This document shows positions 16,333 through 25,221 of a DNA stretch of 42,591 nucleotides, in pieces. The stretch is taken from assembly GCF_002068095.1 (NCBI RefSeq), contig NZ_LWIG01000001.1, positions 752,295 to 794,885 of the forward strand, read 5' to 3'. Below the pieces are notes generated by a model. The model searched no databases, had not been told where the DNA came from, and saw only the letters and a program-made list of their open reading frames with translations. Every line of letters begins with the position of its first letter. The first letter of the stretch is position 1. The DNA comes from Bradyrhizobium sacchari. GTDB lineage: Bacteria; Pseudomonadota; Alphaproteobacteria; Rhizobiales; Xanthobacteraceae. The position numbers and the translations under genes are program-made.

Positions 16333-16692
16333 ATGTCTCGCGTCAAACGCGGTGTGACCGCCCACGCCAAGCACAAGAAAGTCTACAAGGCCGCCAAGGG
16401 TTTCTACGGCCGCCGCAAGAACACCATCCGCGCCGCCAAGCCGGCCGTGGAGAAGGCCCAGCAATACGCCTTCCGCGACCGCAAGCGTCGCAAGCGCACC
16501 TTCCGCGCGCTCTGGATCCAGCGCCTCAACGCTGCCGTCCGTCCGTTCGGCCTGACCTACAGCCGATTTATCGACGGTCTCGCCAAGTCGGGCATCACCG
16601 TGGACCGCAAGGTGCTGTCGGATCTCGCGATCCGCGAGCCCGCCGCGTTCCAGGCGATCGCCGAGAAGGCCAAAGCCGCTCTGGCTGCTTAA
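16333..16692 (+). CDS. rplT: 50S ribosomal protein L20
   Basis: A 119-residue basic protein with the L20 signatures [34 protein letters not shown] and [20 protein letters not shown]. It is needed for early 50S assembly and is often an autoregulator of the infC-rpmI-rplT operon. AAGGA lies upstream of the ATG. Downstream, GCGGGCC-GTCG-GGCCCGC (16704-16721) forms a stem-loop at the end of the convergent gene and may end both messages. Confidence 0.98.
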   Translation: MSRVKRGVTAHAKHKKVYKAAKGFYGRRKNTIRAAKPAVEKAQQYAFRDRKRRKRTFRALWIQRLNAAVRPFGLTYSRFIDGLAKSGITVDRKVLSDLAIREPAAFQAIAEKAKAALAA

Positions 16693-16700
16693 GGCTTGCG

Positions 16701-17114
16701 CTAGCGGGCCGTCGGGCCCGCAGCCTTCAGCGCGCGCTGCGAGTAGCGCTGGGCGACCTCCGCCCGGCAAAAAGCCGCGAACGAGAGATACATGGTGCCG
16801 GACTTGTTCCGGTATTTCTGGTCGCAGACGCGGATCTCGCGTTTGTAAGCCTGCTGCTGCGCCGTGTTGAGGCCGGGCATGAAGTCCGCCTCGCACTTCT
16901 TCTCGACGGCGGCGCCAAGCTGGACATCGCCGCTCGCGGTCAACTGGCAATCCTGAAACACCTTCATCGCGCTTTCGCAGCTCTTCTGCTTGTTGATGGT
17001 GTCGACGACCTCATCCAGCGTCATGGATGTCTCCATGCAGACCATGGCGTGCGCAGGGGTGCCTGCGACCGACAGGACGACAGCCAGAACGGCAAGACAG
17101 GGTCTCGAAAGCAT
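16701..17114 (-). CDS. Small exported cysteine-rich protein of unknown function
   Basis: I do not recognise this 137-residue protein. It has a clear signal peptide (MLSRPCLAVLAVVLSVAGTP, cleavage near AHA-MVC). The mature part has six cysteines, an even number suited to periplasmic disulfides: VCMETS, KSCES, QDCQLT, KKCEAD, RVCDQK and AFCRAE. It is largely helical, with charged residues. ATG at 17114 has GGAG eight bases upstream; the frame remains open to 17639, antisense to pheS, and that part is ignored. It lies between rplT and pheS on the opposite strand, so it interrupts the translation gene block. Confidence 0.75.
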   Translation of the reverse strand: MLSRPCLAVLAVVLSVAGTPAHAMVCMETSMTLDEVVDTINKQKSCESAMKVFQDCQLTASGDVQLGAAVEKKCEADFMPGLNTAQQQAYKREIRVCDQKYRNKSGTMYLSFAAFCRAEVAQRYSQRALKAAGPTAR

Positions 17115-17265
17115 CGCAAAGGTCTCCTCGTATTCCCCTTGGTGCCGCCTCCCCGCGCAGGGTTCAACCCAGCCGGCCATGCGCCCGAAATGACCGGCTT
17201 TTTGCTTGACGTTACGGCCTTCGGGCGGCGACAACCCAGCCGAATTTAGAGCCAAGGATTTGACT

Positions 17266-18348
17266 GTGTCCGACCTCGCAACGCTCGAAACATCCATCCT
17301 CGACCAGATCGCCGCCGCGGGCGATGAAGCCGCCCTCGAAGCGGTGCGCGTCGCGGCCCTCGGCAAGAAGGGCTCGATCTCGGCCCTGCTTGCCACGCTC
17401 GGCAAGATGTCGCCGGACGAACGCAAGACGCGAGGCGCCGCGATCAACCTCGCCAAGGACAAGGTCACCCAGGCGCTCACGGCCCGGCGCGACCTGCTGA
17501 AGTCGGCGGCGCTCGATGCGCGGCTCGCGTCGGAGACCATCGACGTGACGCTGCCGCTGCGCGATACGGCGGCCGAGGCCGGCCGCATCCATCCGCTGAG
17601 CCAGGTCTGGGATGAGCTCACCACGATCTTCGCCGACATGGGATTCTCGGTCGCCGAAGGTCCCGATATCGAGACCGACGACTACAACTTCACCAAACTG
17701 AATTTTCCGGAAGGCCATCCGGCGCGCGAGATGCACGACACGTTCTTCTTCCATCCGAAGGAGGACGGCTCGCGCATGCTGCTGCGAACCCACACCTCGC
17801 CGGTGCAGGTGCGCACCATGCTGAGCCAGAAGCCGCCGATCCGCGTGATCTGCCCGGGCCGCACCTACCGCATTGATTCGGACGCGACCCATACGCCGCA
17901 ATTCCACCAGGTCGAAGGCCTCGTCATCGACAAGAGCTCGCATCTCGGCCACCTCAAATGGATCCTGCACGAGTTCTGCAAGGCGTTCTTCGAGGTCGAC
18001 CACATCAACATGCGCTTCCGGCCGTCGTTCTTCCCGTTCACCGAGCCGTCGCTGGAAGTCGATATCCAGTGCCGCCGCGACAAGGGCGAGATCCGCTTCG
18101 GCGAGGGCGAGGACTGGCTGGAGATTCTCGGCTGCGGCATGGTGCATCCCAACGTGCTGCGCGCCTGCGGCATCGATCCCGACGAGTACCAAGGCTTTGC
18201 CTGGGGCATGGGCATCGACCGTATCGCCATGCTGAAATACGGCATCGCCGATTTGCGCCAGCTATTCGACAGCGACGTCCGCTGGCTGTCCCATTACGGC
18301 TTCAAGCCGCTCGAAGTGCCAACGCTTGCGGGGGGATTGAGCACGTGA
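17266..18348 (+). CDS. pheS: Phenylalanine-tRNA ligase alpha subunit
   Basis: A 360-residue class II synthetase subunit. An N-terminal coiled coil (residues 1-100) is followed by the catalytic domain: motif 2 around [20 protein letters not shown] and motif 3 [16 protein letters not shown]. Together with PheT it forms the alpha2-beta2 enzyme charging tRNA-Phe. The start is GTG at 17266, with AAGGA seven bases upstream; a TTG at 17260 is too close to that site. The stop TGA overlaps an ATG by one base (TGATG at 18346-18350) that opens the frame leading into the DUF559 gene. Confidence 0.98.
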   Translation: MSDLATLETSILDQIAAAGDEAALEAVRVAALGKKGSISALLATLGKMSPDERKTRGAAINLAKDKVTQALTARRDLLKSAALDARLASETIDVTLPLRDTAAEAGRIHPLSQVWDELTTIFADMGFSVAEGPDIETDDYNFTKLNFPEGHPAREMHDTFFFHPKEDGSRMLLRTHTSPVQVRTMLSQKPPIRVICPGRTYRIDSDATHTPQFHQVEGLVIDKSSHLGHLKWILHEFCKAFFEVDHINMRFRPSFFPFTEPSLEVDIQCRRDKGEIRFGEGEDWLEILGCGMVHPNVLRACGIDPDEYQGFAWGMGIDRIAMLKYGIADLRQLFDSDVRWLSHYGFKPLEVPTLAGGLST

Positions 18349-18404
18349 TGCTCGCACTCAAGCAGGAGTTCGCAAAGGTCCTCTCCGTTCCCTGGGCGGA
18401 GACA

Positions 18405-18442
18405 ACCCTCTCCCTGACCCTCCCCCGCAAGCGTGGGAGGGA
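18405..18442. repeat. CCCTCCCCCGCAAGCGGGAGGG repeat, copy A
   Basis: A palindromic core (CCTCCCCCGCAAGCGTGGGAGG) is preceded by an ACCCTCTCCCTGACC tail. It lies 57 bases after the pheS stop, in the same orientation as copy C (18945-18982) and inverted relative to copy B (18511-18549). A and B form a head-to-head pair. Confidence 0.8.
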
Positions 18443-18510
18443 ATGGATGGAGCGAGCGCATGGCGCTCGTCTCATGGGTACGTATGCTCTGTCGGCTCGA
18501 CGGATCGAGC

Positions 18511-18549
18511 CCCCTCCCCGGCTTGCGGGGGAGGGTTGGGGTGAGGGTG
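18511..18549. repeat. Same repeat, copy B (inverted), left flank of the DUF559 gene
   Basis: The core CCCTCCCCGGCTTGCGGGGG is followed by AGGGTTGGGGTGAGGG. Its reverse complement matches copy C at roughly 85-90% by eye. It ends about eight bases before the DUF559 start codon. With copy C it makes a pair of inverted repeats of 35-40 bases around the nuclease gene. Confidence 0.82.
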
Positions 18550-18557
18550 TCTCCTCA

Positions 18558-19016
18558 ATGGGGTTGCCGATGGTCGATCCTGAACATCCGGATTGGAAAA
18601 TATCCGGCAGGCTCCACGCCAATGCGCGCGCGCTCAGACGCAACTCGACCGATGCAGAGCGCATCCTCTGGTCTGAGCTGCGCGCTGGGCGGCTGAACGG
18701 CGCGAGCTTTCGCCGCCAGGTCCCGATCGAAAATTACATCGCCGATTTCGTCTGCCACGCGGCCAAGCTCGTCATCGAACTCGATGGCGGCCAACATTTC
18801 TCGGACGAAGGCGAGCGCGCCGACGCGCGTCGCTCTGGCGCGATCGAAGCGAAGGGCTTCAAGGTGCTCCGCTTCAGCAATCTCGACGTCATGACCAATC
18901 GTGGCGGCGTTCTCGAAATAATCGCGACCACCGTCGCGGAGAGAGCCCCCACCCCAGCCCTCCCCCGCAAGCGGGAGAGGGAGCAGACCGTCTCCGGGGA
19001 GAAGAAACAGCCATGA
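18558..19016 (+). CDS. DUF559 (Vsr/PD-(D/E)xK-type) endonuclease-like protein between pheS and pheT
   Basis: A 152-residue protein of the DUF559 family, related to very-short-patch-repair and restriction-type nucleases. The conserved start is [20 protein letters not shown], then [17 protein letters not shown] (candidate catalytic Asp) and [12 protein letters not shown] (Glu-x-Asp). [12 protein letters not shown] completes the fold. The last 25 residues ([15 protein letters not shown]...) are encoded by repeat copy C and the old pheT leader. The stop overlaps the pheT ATG by four bases (ATGA). The frame is open from the pheS stop, so a start at 18348 (222 residues) is possible; ATG at 18558 or 18570 matches the family better. 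Confidence 0.85.
   Translation: MGLPMVDPEHPDWKISGRLHANARALRRNSTDAERILWSELRAGRLNGASFRRQVPIENYIADFVCHAAKLVIELDGGQHFSDEGERADARRSGAIEAKGFKVLRFSNLDVMTNRGGVLEIIATTVAERAPTPALPRKREREQTVSGEKKQP
18945..18982. repeat. Same repeat, copy C, right flank inside the DUF559 3' end
   Basis: The sequence CCCCACCCCAGCCCTCCCCC leads into GCAAGCGGGAGAGGGAG. It is the reverse complement of copy B and lies within the last codons of the DUF559 frame, encoding the peptide [12 protein letters not shown]. About 30 bases separate it from the pheT start. Confidence 0.82.
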
Positions 19017-21421
19017 AATTCACCCTCTCCTGGCTGAAGGACCATCTCGAGACCGACGAGCCGCTCGAAAAACTCGCCGACAAGCTCACCATGATCGGGC
19101 TCGAGGTCGAGAACATCGAGGACAAGGCGAAGGCGCTGAAGCCCTTCACCATTGCGAAGGTGATCTCGGCCGAGCAGCATCCGAATGCGGACCGCTTGCG
19201 CGTCTGCATGGTCGACACCGGCGACGGTGGTGCGCCCGTGCAGGTCGTGTGCGGCGCGCCGAATGCGCGCGCGGGCCTCGTCAGCGTGTTCTCGCCGCCC
19301 GGCACCTACATTCCCGGCAAGGACATCACGCTGGGCGTCGGCACCATCCGCGGCGTCGAGAGCCGTGGCATGCTGTGCTCGGCGGCCGAGCTGCAGATCT
19401 CCAACGACCATGACGGCATCATGGAATTGCCGGCGGATGCGCCGATCGGCGCGGGCTACGCCGAATGGGCTGCGCTCGGCGATCCCGTGGTCGAGATCAA
19501 TTTGACGCCGAACCGGCAGGACTGCACCGGCGTGCACGGCATCGCGCGCGACCTTGCCGCCGCCGACATGGGCAAGTTCAAGGACCCCACGATCAAGCCG
19601 GTCAAGGGTGAATTCCCGTGCCCGGTCAAGGTCACGGTCGAGGACGCCACGCTCTGCCCGGGTTTTGCGCTCCGCCTCGTGCGCGGCGTGAAGAACGCGC
19701 CGTCGCCGGAATGGCTGCAGAAGCGGCTGACCGCGATCGGCCTGCGCCCGATCAACGCGCTGGTCGACATCACCAACTTCATGACCTACGACCGCGCGCG
19801 TCCGCTGCACGTGTTCGACGCCAAGAAGGTGAAGGGCAATCTCGTGGTGCGTCGCGCGCGCGAGGGCGAGACGCTGCTGGCGCTCGACGGCCGCACCTAC
19901 AATCTCGATCCCGCCATTTGCGTCATCGCGGACGAGCACGGCGTCGAATCGCTCGCCGGTATCATGGGCGGCGAAGCCTCGGGCTGCGACGAGAACACCA
20001 CCGACGTGCTGATCGAATCGGCGCTGTGGAACGAGATCAACATCGCCCAGACCGGCCGCAAGCTCGGCATCAATTCCGATGCGCGTTACCGTTTCGAGCG
20101 CGGCGTCGATCCGGCCTTCATGGTGCCCGGCCTCGAGCTCGCGACGAAGCTCGTGATGGAGATGTGCGGCGGCACGCCGTCCGAGAACGTCGTTGTCGGC
20201 AAGGCCTTTGGCGACGACCGCGTGATCGATTTCCCGGTCACTGAAGTGAAGCGCCTGTCCGGCATCGAGGTGCCGCAGGTGGAGATGAAGCGCATCCTGA
20301 CCCATCTCGGCTTCATGATGGCCGGCCCCGGCCCGGTGGTGAAGGTCGCGGTGCCGTCGTGGCGCTCCGACGTGCACGGCAAGGCCGACATCGTCGAAGA
20401 GATCGTCCGCGTCTTCGGTGTCGACAAGGTGCCGATGACGCCGTTCGAGCGCGGCGAGGACGCGCGCAAGCCGGTGTTGACGCCGCTGCAGCTGCGCACG
20501 CGCCGCGCCCGGCGCGCGCTCGCGAGCCGCGGCATGGTCGAGGCCGTGACGTGGTCGTTCATCGCAAAACCTGCGGCCGAATTGTTCGGCGGCGGCCAGC
20601 GCGGGCTCGAAGTGGCCAACCCCATCGCATCCGATCTCTCCGATATGCGCCCGACCCTGCTTGCCGGCCTGATCGCGGCGGCGCAGGCCAATGCCAATCG
20701 CGGCGCGAGCGATGTCGCGCTGTTCGAGGTCGGTCAGGTGTTCAAGGGAGATCGTCCGCAGGACCAGTTCATGGCAGCGAGCGGCGTTCGCCGCGGCTTT
20801 GCCTCGACCGAAGGTCTCGGACGGCACTGGACCGGATCGGCACAGGCCGACGTGTTCGACGCCAAGGCCGACGCGCTGGCGGTGCTGGCTGCGGCCGGCG
20901 CGCCGATGCAGGCGCTGCAGATCGTCTCCGGCGGTCCCGGCTGGCTGCATCCCGGCCGCTCCGGCACGATCCAGATCGGGCCGCAGAACGTGCTCGGCTA
21001 CTTCGGCGAGGTGCATCCACGCGCGCTCGAGGCGCTCGGTGCGGACGGGCCGCTGATGGTGTTCGAGGTGATCCTCGACCGCATCCCCGAGGCCAAGAAG
21101 AAGCCGACGCGCGCAAAACCCGTGATCGAGCTCTCGGCCTTCCAGCCCGTCACGCGTGACTTCGCGTTCATCGTCGATCGCAGCGTGAAGGCTGCCGACA
21201 TCGTCCGCGCCGCGCAAGGCGTCGACAAGAAGCTGATCACCGGCGTCAACGTCTTCGACGTCTACGAGGGCAAGGGCATCGACGACGGCAAGAAGTCGAT
21301 CGCGGTTGCGGTCACGCTTCAGCCGCGCGAGAAAACCCTGACCGACCAGGAGATCGAGGCCGTCGCGGCGAAGATCGTCGCCGAGGTGACCAAGAAGACC
21401 GGCGGCACGCTCAGAGCATGA
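19013..21421 (+). CDS. pheT: Phenylalanine-tRNA ligase beta subunit
   Basis: An 802-residue protein with the full PheT order: an N-terminal EMAP/tRNA-binding domain ([19 protein letters not shown] and [12 protein letters not shown]), the B3/B4 editing region, a B5 domain, a degenerate synthetase core ([19 protein letters not shown]), and a C-terminal FDX-ACB anticodon-binding domain ([18 protein letters not shown]). GGGGAG lies about 12 bases upstream of the ATG, which overlaps the DUF559 stop. Its own stop codon is supplied by a palindromic repeat beginning at 21414. Confidence 0.98.
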   Translation: MKFTLSWLKDHLETDEPLEKLADKLTMIGLEVENIEDKAKALKPFTIAKVISAEQHPNADRLRVCMVDTGDGGAPVQVVCGAPNARAGLVSVFSPPGTYIPGKDITLGVGTIRGVESRGMLCSAAELQISNDHDGIMELPADAPIGAGYAEWAALGDPVVEINLTPNRQDCTGVHGIARDLAAADMGKFKDPTIKPVKGEFPCPVKVTVEDATLCPGFALRLVRGVKNAPSPEWLQKRLTAIGLRPINALVDITNFMTYDRARPLHVFDAKKVKGNLVVRRAREGETLLALDGRTYNLDPAICVIADEHGVESLAGIMGGEASGCDENTTDVLIESALWNEINIAQTGRKLGINSDARYRFERGVDPAFMVPGLELATKLVMEMCGGTPSENVVVGKAFGDDRVIDFPVTEVKRLSGIEVPQVEMKRILTHLGFMMAGPGPVVKVAVPSWRSDVHGKADIVEEIVRVFGVDKVPMTPFERGEDARKPVLTPLQLRTRRARRALASRGMVEAVTWSFIAKPAAELFGGGQRGLEVANPIASDLSDMRPTLLAGLIAAAQANANRGASDVALFEVGQVFKGDRPQDQFMAASGVRRGFASTEGLGRHWTGSAQADVFDAKADALAVLAAAGAPMQALQIVSGGPGWLHPGRSGTIQIGPQNVLGYFGEVHPRALEALGADGPLMVFEVILDRIPEAKKKPTRAKPVIELSAFQPVTRDFAFIVDRSVKAADIVRAAQGVDKKLITGVNVFDVYEGKGIDDGKKSIAVAVTLQPREKTLTDQEIEAVAAKIVAEVTKKTGGTLRA

Positions 21422-21462
21422 AGCCGAAACGTGTGAAGCGGTTTTCGGACGAAATCATGCTC
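21414..21462. repeat. GAGCATGA...TCATGCTC palindrome at the pheT stop
   Basis: The arms GAGCATGA and TCATGCTC enclose AGCCGAAACGTGTGAAGCGG and TTTTCGGACGAAA, in which CCGAAA pairs with TTTCGG. The pheT stop TGA is within the left arm. A related element lies at 35490-35559. It is an abundant Bradyrhizobium-type intergenic palindrome and may serve as a transcript end for pheT. Confidence 0.78.
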
Positions 21463-21474
21463 CGGAAATAAGGC

Positions 21475-22245
21475 ATGACGCTCGCGGATTTCCTTCCGAA
21501 GGATATCAGCCTGACTGTCGCGGCGGCGCTCTGCGCCGTCGCTTTCGTTTCGGGCACCGCGCGCGGCTTCTCCGGCTTTGGCTCGGCGCTGATCTTCATG
21601 CCGCTGGCGAGCAGCATCGCAGCGCCGCGGCTCGTTGCCGCCCTGCTGCTCGTGATCGATTTCGTCGCGGCCGCGCCGCTGCTGCCGGATGCGTGGCGGA
21701 AGGCCGATCGCAAGGCGACCGCCGTGATCGTGCTGGGCGCGCTGATCGGCGTGCCCGTCGGCACCTATTTCCTCAGCGTGCTCGCGCCCGTCACCACGCG
21801 CTGGATCATCTCCGGCTTCGTCACCGCGCTGCTGCTTCTGCTGTTGTCGGGCTGGCGCTATCGCGGCAAGGACCACGCCTGGCTCTCGGTCGGCATTGGC
21901 GGCCTCTCCGGCTTCTGCAGCGGCCTCGCACAGACTGGCGGGCCGCCGATTGTCGGCTATTGGCTCGGCCGCCCGATCGCGCCCATCGTCGCGCGCGCCA
22001 ACATCCTGCTGTTCTTCGGTGCCTCCGACTTCTTCTCGATGGTCAGCTACGCGACGACGGGCCTGGTCAGCCGCGAATCGCTGGTGCTGTCGCTGATCGT
22101 CGGCCCGGTCTATGCCCTCGGCGTTGCGTTCGGCGCCTCATTGTTCGGCCGCGCCAGCGAAAAGGTGTTTCGCGGCATCTGCTATGCGCTGATCGCGATG
22201 GCGGTGGTTTTCGGGCTGCCGGCGCTGGATGGGGTCCTCCGATAG
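21475..22245 (+). CDS. TSUP (TauE/SafE) family membrane permease
   Basis: A 256-residue protein with about eight hydrophobic helices. The family hallmark appears twice: GTARGFSGFGSALIFMPL near the N-terminus and GIGGLSGFCSGLAQTGGPPI in the second half, reflecting its internal duplication. TSUP permeases move sulfite, sulfoacetate or other organosulfur anions across the inner membrane; the substrate here is unknown. It starts 13 bases after the palindrome that ends pheT, so it may have its own promoter or be reached by readthrough. Confidence 0.88.
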   Translation: MTLADFLPKDISLTVAAALCAVAFVSGTARGFSGFGSALIFMPLASSIAAPRLVAALLLVIDFVAAAPLLPDAWRKADRKATAVIVLGALIGVPVGTYFLSVLAPVTTRWIISGFVTALLLLLLSGWRYRGKDHAWLSVGIGGLSGFCSGLAQTGGPPIVGYWLGRPIAPIVARANILLFFGASDFFSMVSYATTGLVSRESLVLSLIVGPVYALGVAFGASLFGRASEKVFRGICYALIAMAVVFGLPALDGVLR

Positions 22246-22253
22246 CTTTTTCC

Positions 22254-22401
22254 GGGTCGTCCTGGCGAAAGCCAGGACCCATTACCCCGGTCAGCGCTTG
22301 TCGCGCGATCTGGTAACCACCAGCCGTCGCCAAACTACTCCCTGGGGTATTGGGTCCTGGATCTGCGCTCCGCTTCGCAGCGCTAGTCCAGGACGACGAC
22401 A
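22254..22401. repeat. TCGTCCTGG palindromic repeat between convergent genes
   Basis: The outer arms GTCGTCCTGGCGAAAGCCAG and AGTCCAGGACGACGA are inverted; inner portions CCATTACCCC and GGGGTATTGGG also pair, and GCGCTCCGCTTCGCAGCGC is a hairpin. It fills the gap between the TSUP permease and the flavin oxidase. The same family is found at 24970-25097. Confidence 0.8.
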
Positions 22402-22414
22402 AGATTCAGTTGCC

Positions 22415-23803
22415 CTACTGCGGCCTTGCCCGCCGCTTCTTCGTCGATTGCGTCGGCACATCCGCCGGCTCGTCCCTGATCGCGCCGATCTTGCGCAGCG
22501 CCGCGTCCGCGGCGCGCTCGCCGCTTTCCCAGGCGCCGTCGACGGTGCCCCACAAGGTCTCGTGCGTGGCTTCGCCGGCGAGGAAGACATTGCCGATAGG
22601 CTCGCTCAGGATCCTGCGCGAGAGCTGGCCGCCGGGCGCGGACGCCGACATCGCGCCCATGACGTAAGGCGAGGCATTCCAGCGCGTGACGCTGGTCTTC
22701 TGCACGGCGACCGCGGCCTCGCTGCCGAACAGCTTCGTGATCCACTCCTTCGCGAAGGCCGCCATGGCCTTCTCGCCCTGCTCGGAAAGATCGCGGCCGA
22801 ACGAGCCGCCGACGTCGATCGAGCACAGCGAGGAGCCGCCGATATTGGCGTACATCAGCGCCGTACGTGTCGAATTGCTCTGCTCGATCAGGATGTCGTC
22901 ACGCGACAGGCCGAGTGGATTGCCGGGGAGCTGCAGCACGATGTGGTCGTAGCTGCCGAGCGTGAGCTTTGAGGCCGCGTCCAGCGTGCGCTTGGGGATG
23001 TCGGGCGCAAACTTGATCGCACCTGATGTCAGCACGTTGGTCGAGACCGTGAGAATCGCGGCGCGCGCGGCGATCTTGCCGGACTGCGTCTCGACACTGA
23101 CCTCGCGATTGCTCCAGGTGATCCGGCTCGCCGGCGTCGACAGCGCGATCGGCGCCTGCTCGCCGAGTTTCGTGATCAGGGTCCCCAGCCCCTGGCGGCA
23201 GGCGATCGGCGCATTGCGGTCCTGTGCGCGCGCCTTGTCGATCGCGGACAGCTCCTTCAGATCCTTGCCGGCGAAGCCCGGGCCCAGCATGAACTCGGCC
23301 GCACCGGCCCAGTCGCCGAGGTCCTTCGGCAGCACCGAGGCGCAGGAGGTATCGAGCTTGCCGCGCGCGGCCTCGTCGATGGCGCGGTTGGCCCGGACCA
23401 GCGCCGCCAGGAATTCCTCGGTCTCGCCCGCGCGTGCGTTGCGGCGACCGATGCGCATCTTCTGGCCCGATGGCGCCGGCAGCACGTCGAGACCGGCGCT
23501 GCGCGCCAGCCGGATCATCGGATTGGTCTCGGGATTGTGCATCCAGCGCGCGCCACGGTCGAACGGCACGTCAAAGGTCGTGGTATCCGTGATGCAGCGG
23601 CCGCCGACCTGCGAGGCCGCCTCCACCACCACGACCTTGCGATTGGCTGCCAGGATACGCCGCGCCGCAGCGATTCCGGCGGCGCCCGCGCCGATCACGA
23701 CGATGTCGGCCTCACGCGGCAGGGGTGCGGCGGTTGCCCGCAGCACCGGCGTGGCGGCAAGGGCCGCCGACGCGACAAGGAAACCGCGGCGCGTGATTGT
23801 CAT
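22415..23803 (-). CDS. Tat-exported flavin amine oxidase-like protein
   Basis: A 462-residue flavoprotein of the monoamine/polyamine oxidase family. The N-terminus MTITRRGFLVASAALAATP is a twin-arginine signal, implying folding with FAD before export to the periplasm. The dinucleotide-binding motif is DIVVIGAGAAGIAAARRIL, followed by VVVEAASQVGGRC. The C-terminal FAD region is NVFLAGEATHETLWGTVDGA, with GAWESGERAA. The likely reaction is oxidative deamination of an amine, releasing peroxide; the substrate is unknown. ATG at 23803 is chosen because it starts the Tat signal; the frame extends 30 residues further without sense. A basic C-terminal tail (STKKRRARPQ) is unusual. Confidence 0.87.
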   Translation of the reverse strand: MTITRRGFLVASAALAATPVLRATAAPLPREADIVVIGAGAAGIAAARRILAANRKVVVVEAASQVGGRCITDTTTFDVPFDRGARWMHNPETNPMIRLARSAGLDVLPAPSGQKMRIGRRNARAGETEEFLAALVRANRAIDEAARGKLDTSCASVLPKDLGDWAGAAEFMLGPGFAGKDLKELSAIDKARAQDRNAPIACRQGLGTLITKLGEQAPIALSTPASRITWSNREVSVETQSGKIAARAAILTVSTNVLTSGAIKFAPDIPKRTLDAASKLTLGSYDHIVLQLPGNPLGLSRDDILIEQSNSTRTALMYANIGGSSLCSIDVGGSFGRDLSEQGEKAMAAFAKEWITKLFGSEAAVAVQKTSVTRWNASPYVMGAMSASAPGGQLSRRILSEPIGNVFLAGEATHETLWGTVDGAWESGERAADAALRKIGAIRDEPADVPTQSTKKRRARPQ

Positions 23804-23995
23804 GTCATGGTTTCCGGAGACTTGCGGCGAACGGGAACAGCCCGCGAACCTTGCCGCATCTGATGTTGCACGGCAACCATCATGGTGAATCAATCGTGCT
23901 TGATCTCACAGAGTGATGAACCGAATTGCAAGACGTTTCGACCATGATAGAGAAAGGAAAAAAGACGGCCGGAAAAGGCCGTGGGGGAGTTCGAC

Positions 23996-24952
23996 ATGGG
24001 GACGGTCCTTGATTCAGTCGGCAAGCTGATTGCCGCGTACCTCTCGAAGGAGGTGCCGGGCTATGAGCCGTTCACGCCGAGCGACCCCGAGCATCTGCGC
24101 GGCATCATCGAGCCCGGCGACGTGCTGCTGGTCGAGGGCAACAACCGTATCTCCGGCATCATCAAATATCTGACGCAGTCGACTTGGTCGCACGCCGCGC
24201 TCTATGTCGGTCCGGTCGAGGGAGCCACAGAGCCCAACGGCGAGCCGCATGTGCTGATCGAGGCCAATATCGGCGAAGGCGTCACCTCGGCCCCGCTGTC
24301 GAAATACTTCCCGTATCACACCCGCGTCTGCCGCCCGGTCGGGCTGTCCTATGAGGACCGCACCACGGTCTGCCGCTATGCGATCAACCGCATCGGCTTC
24401 GGCTACGATACCAAGAACATCCTCGACCTGATGCGCTTCCTGTTCCCGCTGCCGGTGCCGCAGCGCTGGCGGCGCCGCATGATCGCGCTCGGCTCGGGCG
24501 ATCCGACCAAGATCATCTGCTCGGCGCTGATCGCGCAGGCGTTCGACGCCGTGCGCTACCCGATCCTGCCGAAGATCACCAAGGCCGGCAGCCGCGCCGC
24601 GCGGCGCGAGATCCTGCACATCCGCGATTCCTCGCTGTACATGCCCCGCGACTTCGACATCTCGCCCTATTTCGAGGTGGTCAAGCCGACCATCGTCAAT
24701 GGATTCGACTACACCGCCCTGCACTGGGCCGACAAGCAGAAGCCGCTCGAGGAGGTGGCGGGCACTTTCAGTGTGTTTCCAGAAACGCTCCGTGCGCCGC
24801 CGCTCGTTCCTGAAGCGGCTGACGAAGAAACGCCGGCTGAAATTCCGGCTGAGGAAGTGAACGCGCAGGCCAGCGTCGCGTTCTCCGAGCATTTCGTGCT
24901 GCTGAGCGAGCTCGCGACGTACCGCGCGCGGGCGCGGGAGATGACGGCTTAG
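23996..24952 (+). CDS. YiiX-type permuted papain-like cysteine hydrolase
   Basis: A 318-residue protein of the YiiX/YebB-like (DUF830) N1pC/P60 group, circularly permuted papain folds that act on peptide or lipid-linked amide/ester bonds. The His side is STWSHAALYVG, the Cys side IICSALIAQAF, and IEPGDVLLVEGNNRISGIIK precedes the His as usual. About 100 C-terminal residues, ending in a Glu/Pro/Ala-rich stretch, lie outside the domain. ATG at 23996 has GGGGGAG six bases upstream; a GTG at 23981 is an alternative. No signal peptide is evident, so it appears cytoplasmic. The substrate is unknown. Confidence 0.83.
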   Translation: MGTVLDSVGKLIAAYLSKEVPGYEPFTPSDPEHLRGIIEPGDVLLVEGNNRISGIIKYLTQSTWSHAALYVGPVEGATEPNGEPHVLIEANIGEGVTSAPLSKYFPYHTRVCRPVGLSYEDRTTVCRYAINRIGFGYDTKNILDLMRFLFPLPVPQRWRRRMIALGSGDPTKIICSALIAQAFDAVRYPILPKITKAGSRAARREILHIRDSSLYMPRDFDISPYFEVVKPTIVNGFDYTALHWADKQKPLEEVAGTFSVFPETLRAPPLVPEAADEETPAEIPAEEVNAQASVAFSEHFVLLSELATYRARAREMTA

Positions 24953-24969
24953 GTCACGTCCTCCCCAAC

Positions 24970-25097
24970 GTCGTCCTGGCGAAGGCCAGGACCCATTACC
25001 CCAAGCAGCAGTTTGGCGAAGACTTGTCGTTCGGTGCGCCTACCGAGCGCTATCGATGGATTCCGCGGTATGGGTCCTGGCTTTCGCCAGGACGACG
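24970..25097. repeat. TCGTCCTGG palindromic repeat
   Basis: The arms GTCGTCCTGGCGAAGGCCAG and GGCTTTCGCCAGGACGACGC are inverted, with CCATTACCCC and TATGGGTCC pairing inside. It is the same family as 22254-22401. It lies after the YiiX-type gene and before a second, unrelated repeat. Confidence 0.82.
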
Positions 25098-25127
25098 CTA
25101 GAGGAGATACTGCGCGTCTCTCTCCGC

Positions 25128-25214
25128 CGTCATTGCGAGGAGCTCTTGCGACGAAGCAATCCAGACGGCCTCTGCGGCAACGGTCTGGATTGCTTCGCTG
25201 CGCTCGCAATGACG
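25128..25214. repeat. CGTCATTGCGAG palindromic repeat
   Basis: The outer arms CGTCATTGCGAG and CTCGCAATGACG are perfect inverted repeats; GACGAAGCAATCCAGAC and GTCTGGATTGCTTCG pair inside, forming a long near-perfect hairpin. It lies immediately downstream of the csoR stop (minus strand) and could end that transcript. Confidence 0.85.
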
Positions 25215-25221
25215 TGAAGAC

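Noticed and set aside
18734..21217. Minus-strand open frame of 827 codons opposite pheT
   Set aside because: PheT on the plus strand is complete with all domains; the antisense translation is low-complexity Arg/His/Asp/Leu and has no start context.
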